Notes: a model not told the origin generated them from the sequence alone. A DNA stretch of 64,000 nt from Brevibacillus_D fluminis_A (GCF_052072235.1 NZ_CM125436.1:4024001-4088000); one strand, 5' to 3'; positions 17,926 to 27,385 are shown, counted from the stretch's first letter. Program-made: numbers and translations.

Positions 17926-19023
17926 TTAGCGAGCAGCAACCGGGATTTCTTGTTTGTAAAGACCGGAAGCAAGCAGATCATCCACCATTTTGTTGAATTG
18001 CGGAATGTTCAGCTGCTGTTTGGCATCGGAGAGAGCAACATCCGGATCAGGATGCACTTCCACCATGATACCGTCGGAACCAACGGCAAGCCCTGCTTTG
18101 GCACATGGCAACAGCAGGTCGCGGCGACCCGTCGAGTGCGTGACGTCAACGAATACCGGCAAGTGCGTTTCTTGTTTGAGCAATGGCACAGCGGAAATAT
18201 CCAGCGTGTTGCGCGTCGCTTTTTCGTATGTGCGGATACCGCGCTCGCACAGCATGACCTGGCTGTTGCCCTCGGACAGGATGTACTCTGCCGCGTAGAT
18301 GAACTCTTCGATCGTCGCAGCCAGACCGCGCTTGAGCAAAACCGGATGGCCCAGACGGCCTGCCGCTTTCAGCAGCTCGAAGTTTTGCATGTTGCGCGCA
18401 CCGATTTGGATCACGTCAACGTATTGCGCTGCCAGCTCCAGATCGGATGGCGTTACGATTTCGCTGATGGTAACGAGATTGAACTCGTCGCCGATGCGTT
18501 TTAGGATTTCCAGACCTTCTACACCGAGGCCCTGGAAGTCATATGGAGATGTACGCGGCTTGTACGCGCCGCCGCGCAGTGTGCGCAGACCGCGTTTTAC
18601 GTGGTTTTCCGCCACCTCTCTCACTTGCTCGTAGCTCTCTACCGAGCAAGGGCCCGCAATGAGGATCGGGGATGCGCCGCCGAACTCCACGCCTTTGATC
18701 GTGATGACCGTGTCTTCCGCTTTCTTTTTGCGGCTGACCAGCAGCACTTTTTTGTTGTCGCTCTTTTGCAGGTCAAGCGATGCCTGGAAAATCTGCTTGA
18801 ACAGATGGCGAACTGCATCGTCAGTGAAAGGACCGTTATTGTTTTCGACCAGCAGGTTCAGCATTTCGCGCTCACGCTCTGGATCGAAGCGGTTGATGCC
18901 CTGCTTCAGTTTTTCTTGTCCGATTTCTTGAACCAGTCCAGCACGTTTGTTCATCAGTTCAAGAATTTGCAGGTTAATCTCATCTACCTGTTTGCGCAGG
19001 ATTTCTACTTGATCTTGGCTCAT
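17926..19023 (-). CDS. aroA: Bifunctional chorismate mutase / DAHP synthase
   Basis: 365 residues. The first 90 form an AroQ-type chorismate mutase domain (helical, with LRKQVDEINLQILELMNKR), and residues about 105-360 form a class I-beta DAHP synthase with GPCSVES and the KPRTSPYDFQGL segment. The enzyme condenses PEP and erythrose 4-phosphate, the entry to aromatic amino acid synthesis; the mutase domain gives feedback control by chorismate/prephenate in Bacillus AroA(G). The aroA-ccpA pairing is conserved in Bacillales. GAGAGGTGG precedes the ATG. Confidence 0.95.
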   Translation of the reverse strand: MSQDQVEILRKQVDEINLQILELMNKRAGLVQEIGQEKLKQGINRFDPEREREMLNLLVENNNGPFTDDAVRHLFKQIFQASLDLQKSDNKKVLLVSRKKKAEDTVITIKGVEFGGASPILIAGPCSVESYEQVREVAENHVKRGLRTLRGGAYKPRTSPYDFQGLGVEGLEILKRIGDEFNLVTISEIVTPSDLELAAQYVDVIQIGARNMQNFELLKAAGRLGHPVLLKRGLAATIEEFIYAAEYILSEGNSQVMLCERGIRTYEKATRNTLDISAVPLLKQETHLPVFVDVTHSTGRRDLLLPCAKAGLAVGSDGIMVEVHPDPDVALSDAKQQLNIPQFNKMVDDLLASGLYKQEIPVAAR

Positions 19024-19110
19024 CTTGATTCTCCACCTCTCCTATATTGCCCAACCATAGCAACGCGACCATCGGGCTCGTCGACTTTCTTTCGCGTAAA
19101 GTTAGGGACT

Positions 19111-19139
19111 ATTATAATTGATGAAAATTCCTTTGTCAG
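19111..19139 (-). promoter_or_regulatory. Promoter of aroA
   Basis: On the minus strand CTGACA (19134-19139), 17-base spacer, TATAAT (19111-19116), about 88 bases before the aroA ATG. Confidence 0.75.
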
Positions 19140-19311
19140 CATTTTAGCACCAAAAAGCGCGAAAGTGAATTGTAAAAATATTTGTAACGTTTACAAGGGA
19201 AAATCAGGAACAGTTTGCCCGTTATTTCGACAGGATTCTCTCTGGGCAAAGTAGAATTAGTATACCATATAAACAGAAAGCAACACTAGCTCGTAAGGAG
19301 TGACCCCCGCC

Positions 19312-21504
19312 TTGTCACAGGAAGCAAATGCTGGTAAGCAGGATCTCATCTTTTCATTGGATATAGGAACAAGAAGTGTCGTCGGTCTGATTGTCGAACC
19401 TGTGGGTGACAAATTTCGCGTCGTCGACTGCTGCATTCAGGAGCATGACGAGCGTTCCATGCTGGATGGACAAATTCACGATGTCGTGGCGGTTGCCCGC
19501 GTCATCGATAAGATCAAGCAAACATTGGAAGCAAGCCACGGTCCGCTCGCAAAAGTCGCCGTCGCCGCTGCCGGACGATCCTTGCGCACACGCCGGGTCA
19601 GCGTCGAGATCGACATTCGCCACAAGGCGTTTCTCTCCCGCGAGGATGTGATCACACTGGAGTTTTCCGCCGTGCAGGAGGCGCAAAGCCAGCTTGCCAT
19701 CGAGTTGAACGAGACGGATGTGACGCGCTACTATTGCGTCGGCTACAGCGTCGTCCATTATTTCCTCGACGGTGAAATGATCGGCAGCCTGATCGACCAG
19801 CGCGGCGAGACTGCCCGCGTCGATGTCATCGCCACCTTTTTGCCGCGCGTCGTCGTGGATTCGCTGCTCGCGGCCTTAAAGCGCTGCGATCTGGAAATGC
19901 AGGCGCTGACGCTGGAGCCGATCGCCGCGATCAACGTGCTGATCCCCGTCACCATGCGCCGCCTGAACATCGCGCTGGTCGACATCGGGGCCGGAACGTC
20001 CGACGTGGCATTGACGGAAGAAGGCGCGATTACCGCCTACGGCATGGTTCCCGTTGCCGGCGACGAAATTACCGATGCGCTGATGAACGCCTTTTTGATC
20101 GATTTTCCGATGGCTGAGGAAGTCAAGCGCAAGCTCGCGACAGAAAGTCCGATTCCGTTCACCGACATTCTGGGGCTTGAGCATCTGCTTTCCGCCGAGG
20201 AGATTATCGCCGCCATCGATCCGGAAATCGAGCGGCTCGCGGGCAAGATCGCGGACAAGATCATGGAGTTGAACGGCAAATCGCCGCAAGCGGTCATGCT
20301 GATCGGGGGCGGCAGCCTGACGCCGCGCCTGCCGGAAAAAGTCGCCGCTTTGCTGAACATGCCGGCACAGCGCGTCGCCGTCCGCGGCGCCGATGCGATC
20401 GCCCAGCATGTCGGGACGCACCCGCTTTTAAACGGCCCGGAATTCGTGACGCCCGTCGGCATTGCGGTTGCGGCGCGGCGCCATCCGATCAAATACGTCA
20501 CCGTGACAGTCAACGAGTCTGTGCTGCGCATTTTTGACCTGCGCAAAATGACTTTGGGCGACGCCGTGCTGGCAGCCGGTTTGGACGTCCGCCGCCTGTA
20601 CGGCCGTCCCGGCCTCGCCATGACGCTGACGGTCAACGGCCGGATGAAGATCATCCCGGGCGGCCACGGCACGCCGCCTGTGATTATGAAAAACAATGAG
20701 CCGGTCGGACTCGACGCTCCGATTGCCGATGGCGATGCCATCATCGTCGTGCCCGGTGAAAACGGACAGCAGGCAAGCGCCTGTGTCAAAGATTTGCTTG
20801 ATGTGATCGACACGCTCGATGTTTCCTACAATGATCAGCCCGTTTCATTGGAGCCGCTCGTCCTGGTCAACGGAACGGCGCAGCCGCTTGATTATCCTGT
20901 AGCCGACCGCGATGAGGTGATTGTCCGCCTGCGCAATACCGTCGATGAAGTGCTTGCCGCTCTTGCGCAAACCGGTGCAACGACGGCAGCGCCACCGCCG
21001 CTGGAGGGCAGCTTGCTGGCTTTCTCCCTCAATGGGCACGACTATACGGTCCCGCTCCAGGAAAGCCAGCTGTTCGTTAACGGCCAGCTGGCATCGGGAA
21101 CGACCCGCGTCCGTACAGGCGACAAAATCGTCCATCGCGTAACGGAGCTGCCAGCGCCGACGATTCAAGACGTGATCCCTTTGGAAGACTGGGTCCAGGA
21201 AGAGCTTAAAGTCGTTTTCAACGGACAGCCTGTGACGATCAAAACCGCGTCGGTTTCCATTACGATGGATGGCGAACCGGCCACGGCCGACCAAACGGTC
21301 AAGCCGGATGCCGTGATCACCGTGAAAACGACAGTCGGGGCCGCTCCCGTTTTCAATGACGTTTTCCGCTATGTTGACGTATCTCTCACACAGCCTGCAA
21401 GCGATGGCATCGCCAAGCTGATCATGCTGGTCAACGGTGAGCCCGCCACCTTCCAAACGGAAATCAAAAGCGGGGACAAGCTTGAGCTGTACTGGGAATC
21501 ATGA
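19312..21504 (+). CDS. FtsA/PilM-like actin-fold ATPase with repeated beta-rich C-terminal tail
   Basis: 730 residues from a TTG 11 bases after TAAGGAG; a GTG at 19300 overlaps the ribosome site and is unlikely. Residues 1-395 carry actin-superfamily ATP motifs: DIGTRS (17-22), DIGAGTSD (224-231) and IGGGS (331-335), as in FtsA and PilM. Residues about 400-730 are unusual: five segments of 45-65 residues each contain a VNG- or FNG-like turn and end in a D/GD-(A/K)-I-V strand (around 440-480, 505-540, 570-610, 632-672, 703-730), resembling small beta-grasp or Ig-like modules. No membrane-targeting amphipathic helix of classical FtsA is seen at the C-terminus. Likely a cytoskeletal or envelope-linked ATPase; function unknown. 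Confidence 0.75.
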   Translation: MSQEANAGKQDLIFSLDIGTRSVVGLIVEPVGDKFRVVDCCIQEHDERSMLDGQIHDVVAVARVIDKIKQTLEASHGPLAKVAVAAAGRSLRTRRVSVEIDIRHKAFLSREDVITLEFSAVQEAQSQLAIELNETDVTRYYCVGYSVVHYFLDGEMIGSLIDQRGETARVDVIATFLPRVVVDSLLAALKRCDLEMQALTLEPIAAINVLIPVTMRRLNIALVDIGAGTSDVALTEEGAITAYGMVPVAGDEITDALMNAFLIDFPMAEEVKRKLATESPIPFTDILGLEHLLSAEEIIAAIDPEIERLAGKIADKIMELNGKSPQAVMLIGGGSLTPRLPEKVAALLNMPAQRVAVRGADAIAQHVGTHPLLNGPEFVTPVGIAVAARRHPIKYVTVTVNESVLRIFDLRKMTLGDAVLAAGLDVRRLYGRPGLAMTLTVNGRMKIIPGGHGTPPVIMKNNEPVGLDAPIADGDAIIVVPGENGQQASACVKDLLDVIDTLDVSYNDQPVSLEPLVLVNGTAQPLDYPVADRDEVIVRLRNTVDEVLAALAQTGATTAAPPPLEGSLLAFSLNGHDYTVPLQESQLFVNGQLASGTTRVRTGDKIVHRVTELPAPTIQDVIPLEDWVQEELKVVFNGQPVTIKTASVSITMDGEPATADQTVKPDAVITVKTTVGAAPVFNDVFRYVDVSLTQPASDGIAKLIMLVNGEPATFQTEIKSGDKLELYWES

Positions 21505-21511
21505 GGAACAA

Positions 21512-21551
21512 AAAAAACGGCTTCACCGTACAGACGGGAAGCCGTTTTTTT
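21512..21551. terminator. Bidirectional terminator
   Basis: AAACGGCTTC / GAAGCCGTTTTTTT stem with A and T runs between the FtsA-like gene and convergent gbsR. Confidence 0.9.
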
Positions 21552-22121
21552 CTATGAAAACCTGTGCGATTCGTCGCGCTCCTGCTCCTTGCGCGGAACG
21601 AATTGGAAAATCTCGTGCGATTCCATCGTATCGATCAGTCGCAGCAGCCAATCGTAGTAATCGAGGCCGTTGCGAATCAATGTCAAGCTCCGCTCCGTCG
21701 CCTCCCGCTTCTCTTCCGGAAAATCCGGCTTGGCCAAAAGCGCGACCAGTTCATTCTCCGACTTTTTCAATGCATGCGCATTCCCTTCCGCGGCATTCCG
21801 CCATTTCAAGGAAAAGAAATCAATGAAATTTTGATACCAATCAGATGTCACTTCATAATGGTCTTTCCGCGTCCCCTTCATCCAAATCTTGGAGACCATA
21901 TTCAGATCCATCAATGTGCGAACGCCGGTACTCATGCTGGTTTTGCTCATCCCCAAGGCAGAGCCCATTTCATCTAGGGTCATCGCTTTGTCCTGAAACA
22001 GCAGTGTTCCATACAAAAAGCCGGTTGATGTGGTAATTCCGTACAGGTCCATGTTTTTGGCCAACGCCTCCACGACCCGTTGTTCTGCTTTTCTGATTGC
22101 TTCCTCATATTTTGGTTCCAT
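21552..22121 (-). CDS. gbsR: GbsR-type MarR-family repressor
   Basis: 189 residues with a winged helix-turn-helix (LDEMGSALGMSKTSMSTGVR at about 49-68) and the length typical of GbsR/OpcR. In Bacillus GbsR senses choline and represses choline and glycine betaine uptake or synthesis genes. Its divergent placement next to opuAABC, sharing a 245-base regulatory gap, supports control of this transporter. The name is by family and context; an OpcR-like regulator is equally possible. Confidence 0.8.
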   Translation of the reverse strand: MEPKYEEAIRKAEQRVVEALAKNMDLYGITTSTGFLYGTLLFQDKAMTLDEMGSALGMSKTSMSTGVRTLMDLNMVSKIWMKGTRKDHYEVTSDWYQNFIDFFSLKWRNAAEGNAHALKKSENELVALLAKPDFPEEKREATERSLTLIRNGLDYYDWLLRLIDTMESHEIFQFVPRKEQERDESHRFS

Positions 22122-22297
22122 GGTCGAAACGCATTCCCCTAGTTCAAATTCATTACTCTCACTATACCGTTCAAGGCGAAAAAAGTAAATATGACCGATC
22201 GTACAGCATATACAAGGATTACGGAGTATTCGGCAAGAAAAGTACGTAAAGTTTTTTCTGAACGTAAATTACAAACGTTTTTCCCCGATTTCCAGCT

Positions 22298-22326
22298 TTG
22301 TGGGAAAAATCGATCTTCGTTACAAT
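22298..22326 (+). promoter_or_regulatory. Promoter of opuA operon
   Basis: TTGTGG (22298-22303), 17-base spacer, TACAAT (22321-22326), 40 bases before the opuAA start and within the gap shared with gbsR. Confidence 0.6.
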
Positions 22327-22366
22327 GGGGGTCAATCGTTTTGACCAACGAACTGGAGGTGAACGC

Positions 22367-23593
22367 ATGGCTAAACTTGTCGTAGAAGGTTTATCCAAAA
22401 TCTTCGGACCGAAACCGATGCGTGCGATTTCTTATTTGACAAAGGGCAGCAGCAAGGCGGAAATTTTACAGGAAACCGGCCTGACTGTGGGCGTGAATCG
22501 CGTCTCCTTTTCCGTGCAGGAGGGAGAAATTTTCGTCATCATGGGTCTGTCCGGCAGCGGGAAGTCGACCTTGATTCGTCTGCTCAACCGCCTGATCGAG
22601 CCAACCGATGGAAAAATTCTCATCGATCAGCAAGACATCGCTTCGATGAGCACGGATGAGCTGCAGCAGGTGCGACGCAAAAAAATGGGCATGGTGTTCC
22701 AATCATTCGCCCTGTTCCCCCACCGCACCGTTTTGCAAAATGTGGAATACGGCCTGGAAGTTCAAGGGGTGGCCAAAAGCGAGCGCGAGGCAAAAGGAAA
22801 AGAAGCGCTTGCCCTAGTCGGGCTTGCCGGCTGGGAAAACCATTATCCGACCGAGCTTTCCGGCGGGATGCAGCAGCGCGTAGGCTTGGCCCGCGCACTC
22901 GCCAACTCGCCCGACATCTTGCTGATGGACGAAGCGTTCAGCGCGCTTGACCCGCTGATTCGCAAAGACATGCAGGATGAGCTGCTGGAACTGCAATCCA
23001 CCATGAAAAAAACGATCTTGTTCATTACGCACGATCTGGATGAAGCGTTGAAGCTGGGCGATCGCATCGCATTGATGAAAGATGGGGAGATCGTGCAAAT
23101 CGGCTCTCCGGAGGACATCATGACCAATCCTGCCAACGATTATGTGGCACGCTTTGTCGAGGACGTGGACCGGTCCAAAATTTTGTCTGCCAGCCATGTC
23201 ATGAAGCGGCCTGAGACGATCACCCCTGACCGGGGGCCGCGCGTCGCCCTGCAGTTGATGCGGGAGCGCGGGGTGTCCACGCTGTATGTCGTCGATAAGC
23301 GCAAAAAGCTGCTCGGCGTAGTTACTGCCGATGGTGCGACACAAGCGCGCGATCAGGAGCTGACCTTGGAAGCGGTTATGCTGCGCGACACGCCTGCCGT
23401 CTCCCCTGATACGCTCGTAAACGAGCTGTTCGACCTGCTGGCTACCTCCTCCATACCTGTTGCCGTCATCGGCGATGAGGGACGCTTGCTGGGTGTCGTC
23501 GTCAAAGGCTCCGTGCTGGGCGGATTGGCTGGCAATTTGCCGCTTCCCGCGACACCGCAGACTACTGAAACCGAGGTGAACGCCTTTGAATAA
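22367..23593 (+). CDS. opuAA: Glycine betaine/proline ABC transporter ATPase
   Basis: 408 residues from the ATG after CTGGAGGTG. Walker A GLSGSGKST (about 59-67), signature LSGGMQQRVGLARA (about 165-178), Walker B ILLMDEAFSALD, and a C-terminal pair of CBS domains (about 280-390) that in OpuA sense ionic strength or nucleotides. The 55-residue N-terminal extension before the Walker A is typical of ProV/OpuAA. Powers uptake of compatible solutes under osmotic stress. Its 3' end overlaps opuAB by eight bases. Confidence 0.95.
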   Translation: MAKLVVEGLSKIFGPKPMRAISYLTKGSSKAEILQETGLTVGVNRVSFSVQEGEIFVIMGLSGSGKSTLIRLLNRLIEPTDGKILIDQQDIASMSTDELQQVRRKKMGMVFQSFALFPHRTVLQNVEYGLEVQGVAKSEREAKGKEALALVGLAGWENHYPTELSGGMQQRVGLARALANSPDILLMDEAFSALDPLIRKDMQDELLELQSTMKKTILFITHDLDEALKLGDRIALMKDGEIVQIGSPEDIMTNPANDYVARFVEDVDRSKILSASHVMKRPETITPDRGPRVALQLMRERGVSTLYVVDKRKKLLGVVTADGATQARDQELTLEAVMLRDTPAVSPDTLVNELFDLLATSSIPVAVIGDEGRLLGVVVKGSVLGGLAGNLPLPATPQTTETEVNAFE

Positions 23594-24425
23594 TCTCACG
23601 ACAAAACTGCCGCTTGACCATTGGGTAGAAGCATTCGTGCAATTTTTGGATGATCATTTGGGCGGATTGTTTGATTGCATCTCGTTTGTCATCGACAGCC
23701 TGGCCGGCTTTTTTACCGCACTCCTGACGATTGCCCCCGCCTGGCTGCTGATCGCATTGCTGACGCTCGTCGCCTACCGCGTCGGCAAATGGCGCATGTC
23801 TCTCTTCACGCTGGCGGGCCTCTTGCTCATCGATAATTTGGGCTACTGGGCACACACGATGGATACGCTCGCACTCGTCTTGACGGCTGCCTTGATTTCC
23901 GTCGTCATCGGGATTCCGACCGGGATTTGGTGTGCCCGGAGCAACAGCGTCCAGAATGTCGTCACGCCGCTCTTGGACTTCATGCAGACGATGCCCGCGT
24001 TTGTGTATTTGATTCCGGCGATCTTTTTCTTTGGACTGGGGAAAGTCCCCGGCGTGATCGCCTCCGTCATTTTCGCGATGCCCCCGACGATCCGTCTGAC
24101 GAATCTGGGGATTCGCCAAGTGCCGAAAGAATTGATCGAAGCCGCCGATGCCTTCGGCTCCACCGCCGGGCAAAAGCTGATCAAAGTCCAGTTTCCGCTC
24201 GCCAAGCCGACCATCATGGCGGGCGTCAATCAAAGCATCATGCTGGCATTATCCATGGTTGTCATTTCTTCCATGATCGGTGCAAAAGGTTTGGGCGCAG
24301 ACGTCTATCGTGCCGTTACGCAAATCAAGATCGGTACCGGCTTTGAAGCGGGTATCGCCATCGTGATCGTCGCCATTTTGCTGGATCGATTCACACATGG
24401 ATTTCAGACTGTCTTTAAAAAGTAA
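23586..24425 (+). CDS. opuAB: Glycine betaine/proline ABC transporter permease
   Basis: 279 residues, six or seven membrane helices, TTG start with GAGGTGA upstream inside opuAA. The cytoplasmic loop with EAADAFGSTAGQKLIKVQFPLA (in two parts, about 184-205) is the coupling helix motif of binding-protein-dependent permeases. ProW/OpuAB-type pore subunit of the betaine importer. Confidence 0.95.
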   Translation: MNNLTTKLPLDHWVEAFVQFLDDHLGGLFDCISFVIDSLAGFFTALLTIAPAWLLIALLTLVAYRVGKWRMSLFTLAGLLLIDNLGYWAHTMDTLALVLTAALISVVIGIPTGIWCARSNSVQNVVTPLLDFMQTMPAFVYLIPAIFFFGLGKVPGVIASVIFAMPPTIRLTNLGIRQVPKELIEAADAFGSTAGQKLIKVQFPLAKPTIMAGVNQSIMLALSMVVISSMIGAKGLGADVYRAVTQIKIGTGFEAGIAIVIVAILLDRFTHGFQTVFKK

Positions 24426-24477
24426 GACCGGCCACACCGCCTTATCAAAAATCGAGAGAATGAAGGAGCGATTCGCC

Positions 24478-25395
24478 ATGAAAAAGACCAAACCGTTGTT
24501 GCTCGCGCTTAGCATGTTTGCCGGTTTCGGCGTGCTTGCAGCGGCTTGCTCGCCAGCTGCGCAGCCGTCTTCCCCCTCTGCACCCACCGAGGCGTCCGGC
24601 AGCGTCGGGGAACAAGTTGACCATAAAATCATCGGGATCGATCCTGGTGCCGGCCTGATGAACGCAACCGAAAAAGCGATCAAGGAATATGGCCTGGATG
24701 ACTATGAGCTGGTGGAAGGCTCCAGTGCCGCGATGACCGCCGCGCTTGCGGAAAGTTATAAAAACAAAAAGCCGATCGTCATCACCGGCTGGACACCCCA
24801 CTGGATGTTCTCCAAATACGACCTGAAATATTTGAAAGACCCGAAAGGCGTATACGGCAAAGATGAAGAGATCCACACCATCGTCAGAAAAGGGCTGAAA
24901 GAACAGCTGCCGTCCGCCTATGCCTTCCTCGACAAGTTCGAATGGCAGCCGGCGGATATGGAAAAGGTGATGCTTGCGGTTACGGATGGAAAGTCGCCTG
25001 AGGACGCTGCTGCGGACTGGGTCGCGCAAAATGGGGACAAAGTGAACAAGTGGGTGGAAGGAATCGCCCCTGAGCCTGGCAAGAAAATTTCATTGGCTTA
25101 TGTCGCCTGGGATTCGGAAATCGCCAGCACCAACGTCGTCAAAACCGTGCTTGAGCAAAAATTGAAGTACACGGTGGAAATGAACCAGGTCGAGGCTGGC
25201 CCGATGTGGGTAGGTGTGGCGAATGGCGATGCCGATGCCATGGTCGCAGCTTGGCTGCCGACGACACATGCGGATTATGCAGAAAAGCTGAAGGGACAGT
25301 ATGAAGACCTCGGTCCGAACCTGAAAGGGACAAAGCTCGGTCTCGTCGTTCCGACCTACATGAACATCGACTCGATTGAAGACTTGAAAAAATAA
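24478..25395 (+). CDS. opuAC: Glycine betaine-binding lipoprotein
   Basis: 305 residues from the ATG after GAAGGAG; a longer in-frame start lies inside opuAB. Signal peptide ends at a lipobox LAAAC with Cys24 as the lipidated residue. The mature domain is an OpuAC-type binding protein with tryptophans (for example in ITGWTPHWM and YVAWDSE) that form the aromatic cage for quaternary ammonium. Anchored outside the membrane, it delivers betaine or proline to OpuAB. Confidence 0.95.
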   Translation: MKKTKPLLLALSMFAGFGVLAAACSPAAQPSSPSAPTEASGSVGEQVDHKIIGIDPGAGLMNATEKAIKEYGLDDYELVEGSSAAMTAALAESYKNKKPIVITGWTPHWMFSKYDLKYLKDPKGVYGKDEEIHTIVRKGLKEQLPSAYAFLDKFEWQPADMEKVMLAVTDGKSPEDAAADWVAQNGDKVNKWVEGIAPEPGKKISLAYVAWDSEIASTNVVKTVLEQKLKYTVEMNQVEAGPMWVGVANGDADAMVAAWLPTTHADYAEKLKGQYEDLGPNLKGTKLGLVVPTYMNIDSIEDLKK

Positions 25396-25494
25396 GGCAT
25401 GCCACAGAGAAACGGCATCACCTGCGAGTTGATGATCCAGCCTGCAAACTAGGCAGCACGCACTCCCTGATCAAGGGGGCACGGTTAACGCACA

Positions 25495-25540
25495 CAAAAA
25501 AGACGAGAACCTCCCGAACGGGTGCTCTCGTCTTTTTTTG
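25495..25540. terminator. Bidirectional terminator between opuAC and ytxJ
   Basis: AAAAAAGACGAGA / TCTCGTCTTTTTTT stem-loop between convergent genes. Confidence 0.92.
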
Positions 25541-25558
25541 TGCCTGTTTGGCGTACGT

Positions 25559-25882
25559 TTACGCGTTTACAGCTTCCCCAATCGCCTGTTTGGTGATTTT
25601 CCAGTGGGATGTATGCCACTTCACTTCACCATTGTCGAGCAGGAAAATTTGCGGGGATTCGTGTTTGATGCCGAAGCGGCTCTCCACCTCGTTGGAAACC
25701 GGCCGATCCTCGCGAACGAGAATCATCGCTGCCGGAATGTCGGCGTCCTGCAAGTACGCCTGGTACTCGTCATGAGCCGCCGTGCTGATCGGGCAAACCG
25801 TGCTGTGCTTGAACAGCAGCCGCTTTCCGCCTTCACCGATAAACTGGTCCAATTCCTCGATGCTATGTAGTTGTTTCATCAT
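25559..25882 (-). CDS. ytxJ: Bacillithiol-system redox protein YtxJ (BrxC-like)
   Basis: 107 residues with the thioredoxin fold and the diagnostic monocysteine motif TCPIS (about residues 28-32), plus the cis-Pro segment SPQIFLL. YtxJ/BrxC proteins are bacilliredoxins that remove bacillithiol from S-bacillithiolated proteins. In Bacillus ytxJ lies near ccpA-aroA, and that neighbourhood is loosely kept here. AAAGGAG precedes the ATG. Confidence 0.9.
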   Translation of the reverse strand: MMKQLHSIEELDQFIGEGGKRLLFKHSTVCPISTAAHDEYQAYLQDADIPAAMILVREDRPVSNEVESRFGIKHESPQIFLLDNGEVKWHTSHWKITKQAIGEAVNA

Positions 25883-26045
25883 CCAGGCTCCTTTCGCATG
25901 TATCGCTCTTCTCCCCCACTATAACGCAAAAGGTCGACGCGATGCCAGCCGCGAAGTGCTTTCGGTGATCTGAAAAGCATCCACTGGGGTAAGAAAAAGA
26001 CGCCTTTTCACAGGGAGGTCGCCTCTTTCTTTCCACACAACAAGA

Positions 26046-26450
26046 CTACACGATCTGTACCAGCCTGTTCCGAATCTCCGTGCACCATCTTTCGTCGCCA
26101 AGCGATTGTGCGAGGAGGAACAGATCGAGCAGTTCATTTACGCGATTTTCTACCACCGTACGGACAGCGGTCTCTTGACTTGTTTCCGTTTGATCAGCAA
26201 CATATACGAGAAGATGGGATAATTCCGAAATCTGTTCGAACTCAATCTCTTGCTGTCTCGGGGTTGGGCCAAGCTCTTTCATTAACTGTTTCAAATCTTC
26301 TTTAATCATCTCAACCACCTGCGAATGTGAACATTCATAATCGCCGCACACATGTACCGGCACGTTGTAGATCTTCACGCGTTTCCGATACACGACATTG
26401 CGCAACATGATTGTCATTTCACTTCCACAGCGGCTGCATTTCTTCAGCAT
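26046..26450 (-). CDS. Uncharacterised protein with N-terminal zinc-ribbon-like Cys motif
   Basis: 134 residues from the ATG placed nine bases after GAGGTG; the GTG four codons earlier overlaps that ribosome site. The N-terminus reads MLKKCSRCGSEM, followed by a second cysteine pair (CGDYEC), a layout like YgiT-type zinc fingers that also contain a V(P)VHxCxxC segment. The remainder is acidic and helical with no recognised domain. No membrane segment. Function unknown; YgiT-type domains are sometimes antitoxins, but no toxin gene is adjacent. Confidence 0.65.
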   Translation of the reverse strand: MLKKCSRCGSEMTIMLRNVVYRKRVKIYNVPVHVCGDYECSHSQVVEMIKEDLKQLMKELGPTPRQQEIEFEQISELSHLLVYVADQTETSQETAVRTVVENRVNELLDLFLLAQSLGDERWCTEIRNRLVQIV

Positions 26451-26658
26451 GAATGTTTTCACCTCAATTCCTCGCTGGTTGTACCTCTATACATTCTTTT
26501 ATCCTAATCGAAATCCTGTCAGAATGCTTGTGGTACTTGGTGGATGTCATGCCATTTCATGCGTGTGCCCAAGCTTGCGTGGCATTTCGCCCTTTGCATG
26601 AGTCTGCGCTTGCGTTTTTGCCCGTGACGACGAATGACGGCGCCGACAAAAACGAGAC

Positions 26659-26697
26659 AAATCCCCCCGCCTTCCGATTGGAAAGCGAGGGGATTTT
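26659..26697 (-). terminator. Terminator-like hairpin after the 78-residue gene
   Basis: AAATCCCC / GGGGATTT inverted repeat with inner CC/GG pairing, 20 bases beyond the stop at 26717. The T tract on the minus strand is weak. Confidence 0.45.
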
Positions 26698-26716
26698 GCT
26701 TGTTTGCGTATGCACT

Positions 26717-26953
26717 CTACAGATAAACGGCATTTACCTTTTCGCAATGCGGGCACACGGCTACTTTGCCGTTCCGTCCCCATTCGTCCTCCACGCGATA
26801 CCCTCTGATCTTGTCAGAGTAGCAGAAGAGACATTCGGTTTTGAAATCCATGTCGTACTGGGCTTTCCAGACGATCGATTTGAAGTCTTCCCCCACGTTG
26901 ATCGTAATGGAAACATGCGGTTCATCCTGTGGTATTGTGAACGCTCGGCGCAT
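26717..26953 (-). CDS. Small uncharacterised protein with two CxxC motifs
   Basis: 78 residues from the ATG at 26953, nine bases after AAAGG; an ATG four codons earlier overlaps that site. Two cysteine pairs, CLFC (about 42-45) and CPHC (about 67-70), suggest a single zinc ribbon. No closer family recognised. Monocistronic between a structured 3' hairpin and the YjcZ genes. Confidence 0.6.
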   Translation of the reverse strand: MRRAFTIPQDEPHVSITINVGEDFKSIVWKAQYDMDFKTECLFCYSDKIRGYRVEDEWGRNGKVAVCPHCEKVNAVYL

Positions 26954-27135
26954 AAAAAGTGTCATCCTTTCGGCTTGCTTCGTCTTTTCGTATCCTTTAG
27001 CTTTTCCAAGTTTTTCGAATCATATACCACAACAATTTGCAAATATGGGCGTCTGCCTCGTGACCCCTTTCGGATTACCGCCATATGTTATGGATGTAAG
27101 TGAAAAGAGAAAAAACATCAAGGAGGAAGTCATTT

Positions 27136-27231
27136 ATGAGCAGCATTTTTAACGGTGGTTTTGGAGATTGCTTTGCATTGATCCTGGTGTTGTTCATTCT
27201 GTTGGTCATCATCGGCGCAGCGGAGTGCTAA
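27136..27231 (+). CDS. YjcZ-family sporulation miniprotein (31 aa)
   Basis: 31 residues, MSSIFNGGFGD... ending in a hydrophobic helix and AAEC. The glycine/phenylalanine head followed by FALILVLFILLVIIG is the signature of YjcZ-type proteins, tiny single-pass membrane proteins common in spore formers. Preceded by AAGGAGGAAG. Function unknown; expressed in sporulation in Bacillus. Confidence 0.85.
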   Translation: MSSIFNGGFGDCFALILVLFILLVIIGAAEC

Positions 27232-27276
27232 AAACGGTAACCCTAACTACTTTATTGATATAAGGAGGATGTAAGC

Positions 27277-27363
27277 ATGGGTGGAATTTTTGGAGAAGAC
27301 TCATTTGCATTGGTACTGGTGCTGTTCATCTTGCTGGTAATCGTCGGAGCAGCTGACTGCTAA
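27277..27363 (+). CDS. YjcZ-family sporulation miniprotein (28 aa)
   Basis: 28 residues, a diverged duplicate of the gene 45 bases upstream: both share SFALVLVLFILLVIVGAA-like cores and end in a cysteine. TAAGGAGG precedes the ATG. Tandem YjcZ copies are usual in Brevibacillus and relatives. Confidence 0.85.
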   Translation: MGGIFGEDSFALVLVLFILLVIVGAADC

Positions 27364-27385
27364 TCGATGAACGCACGGGAAAAGG

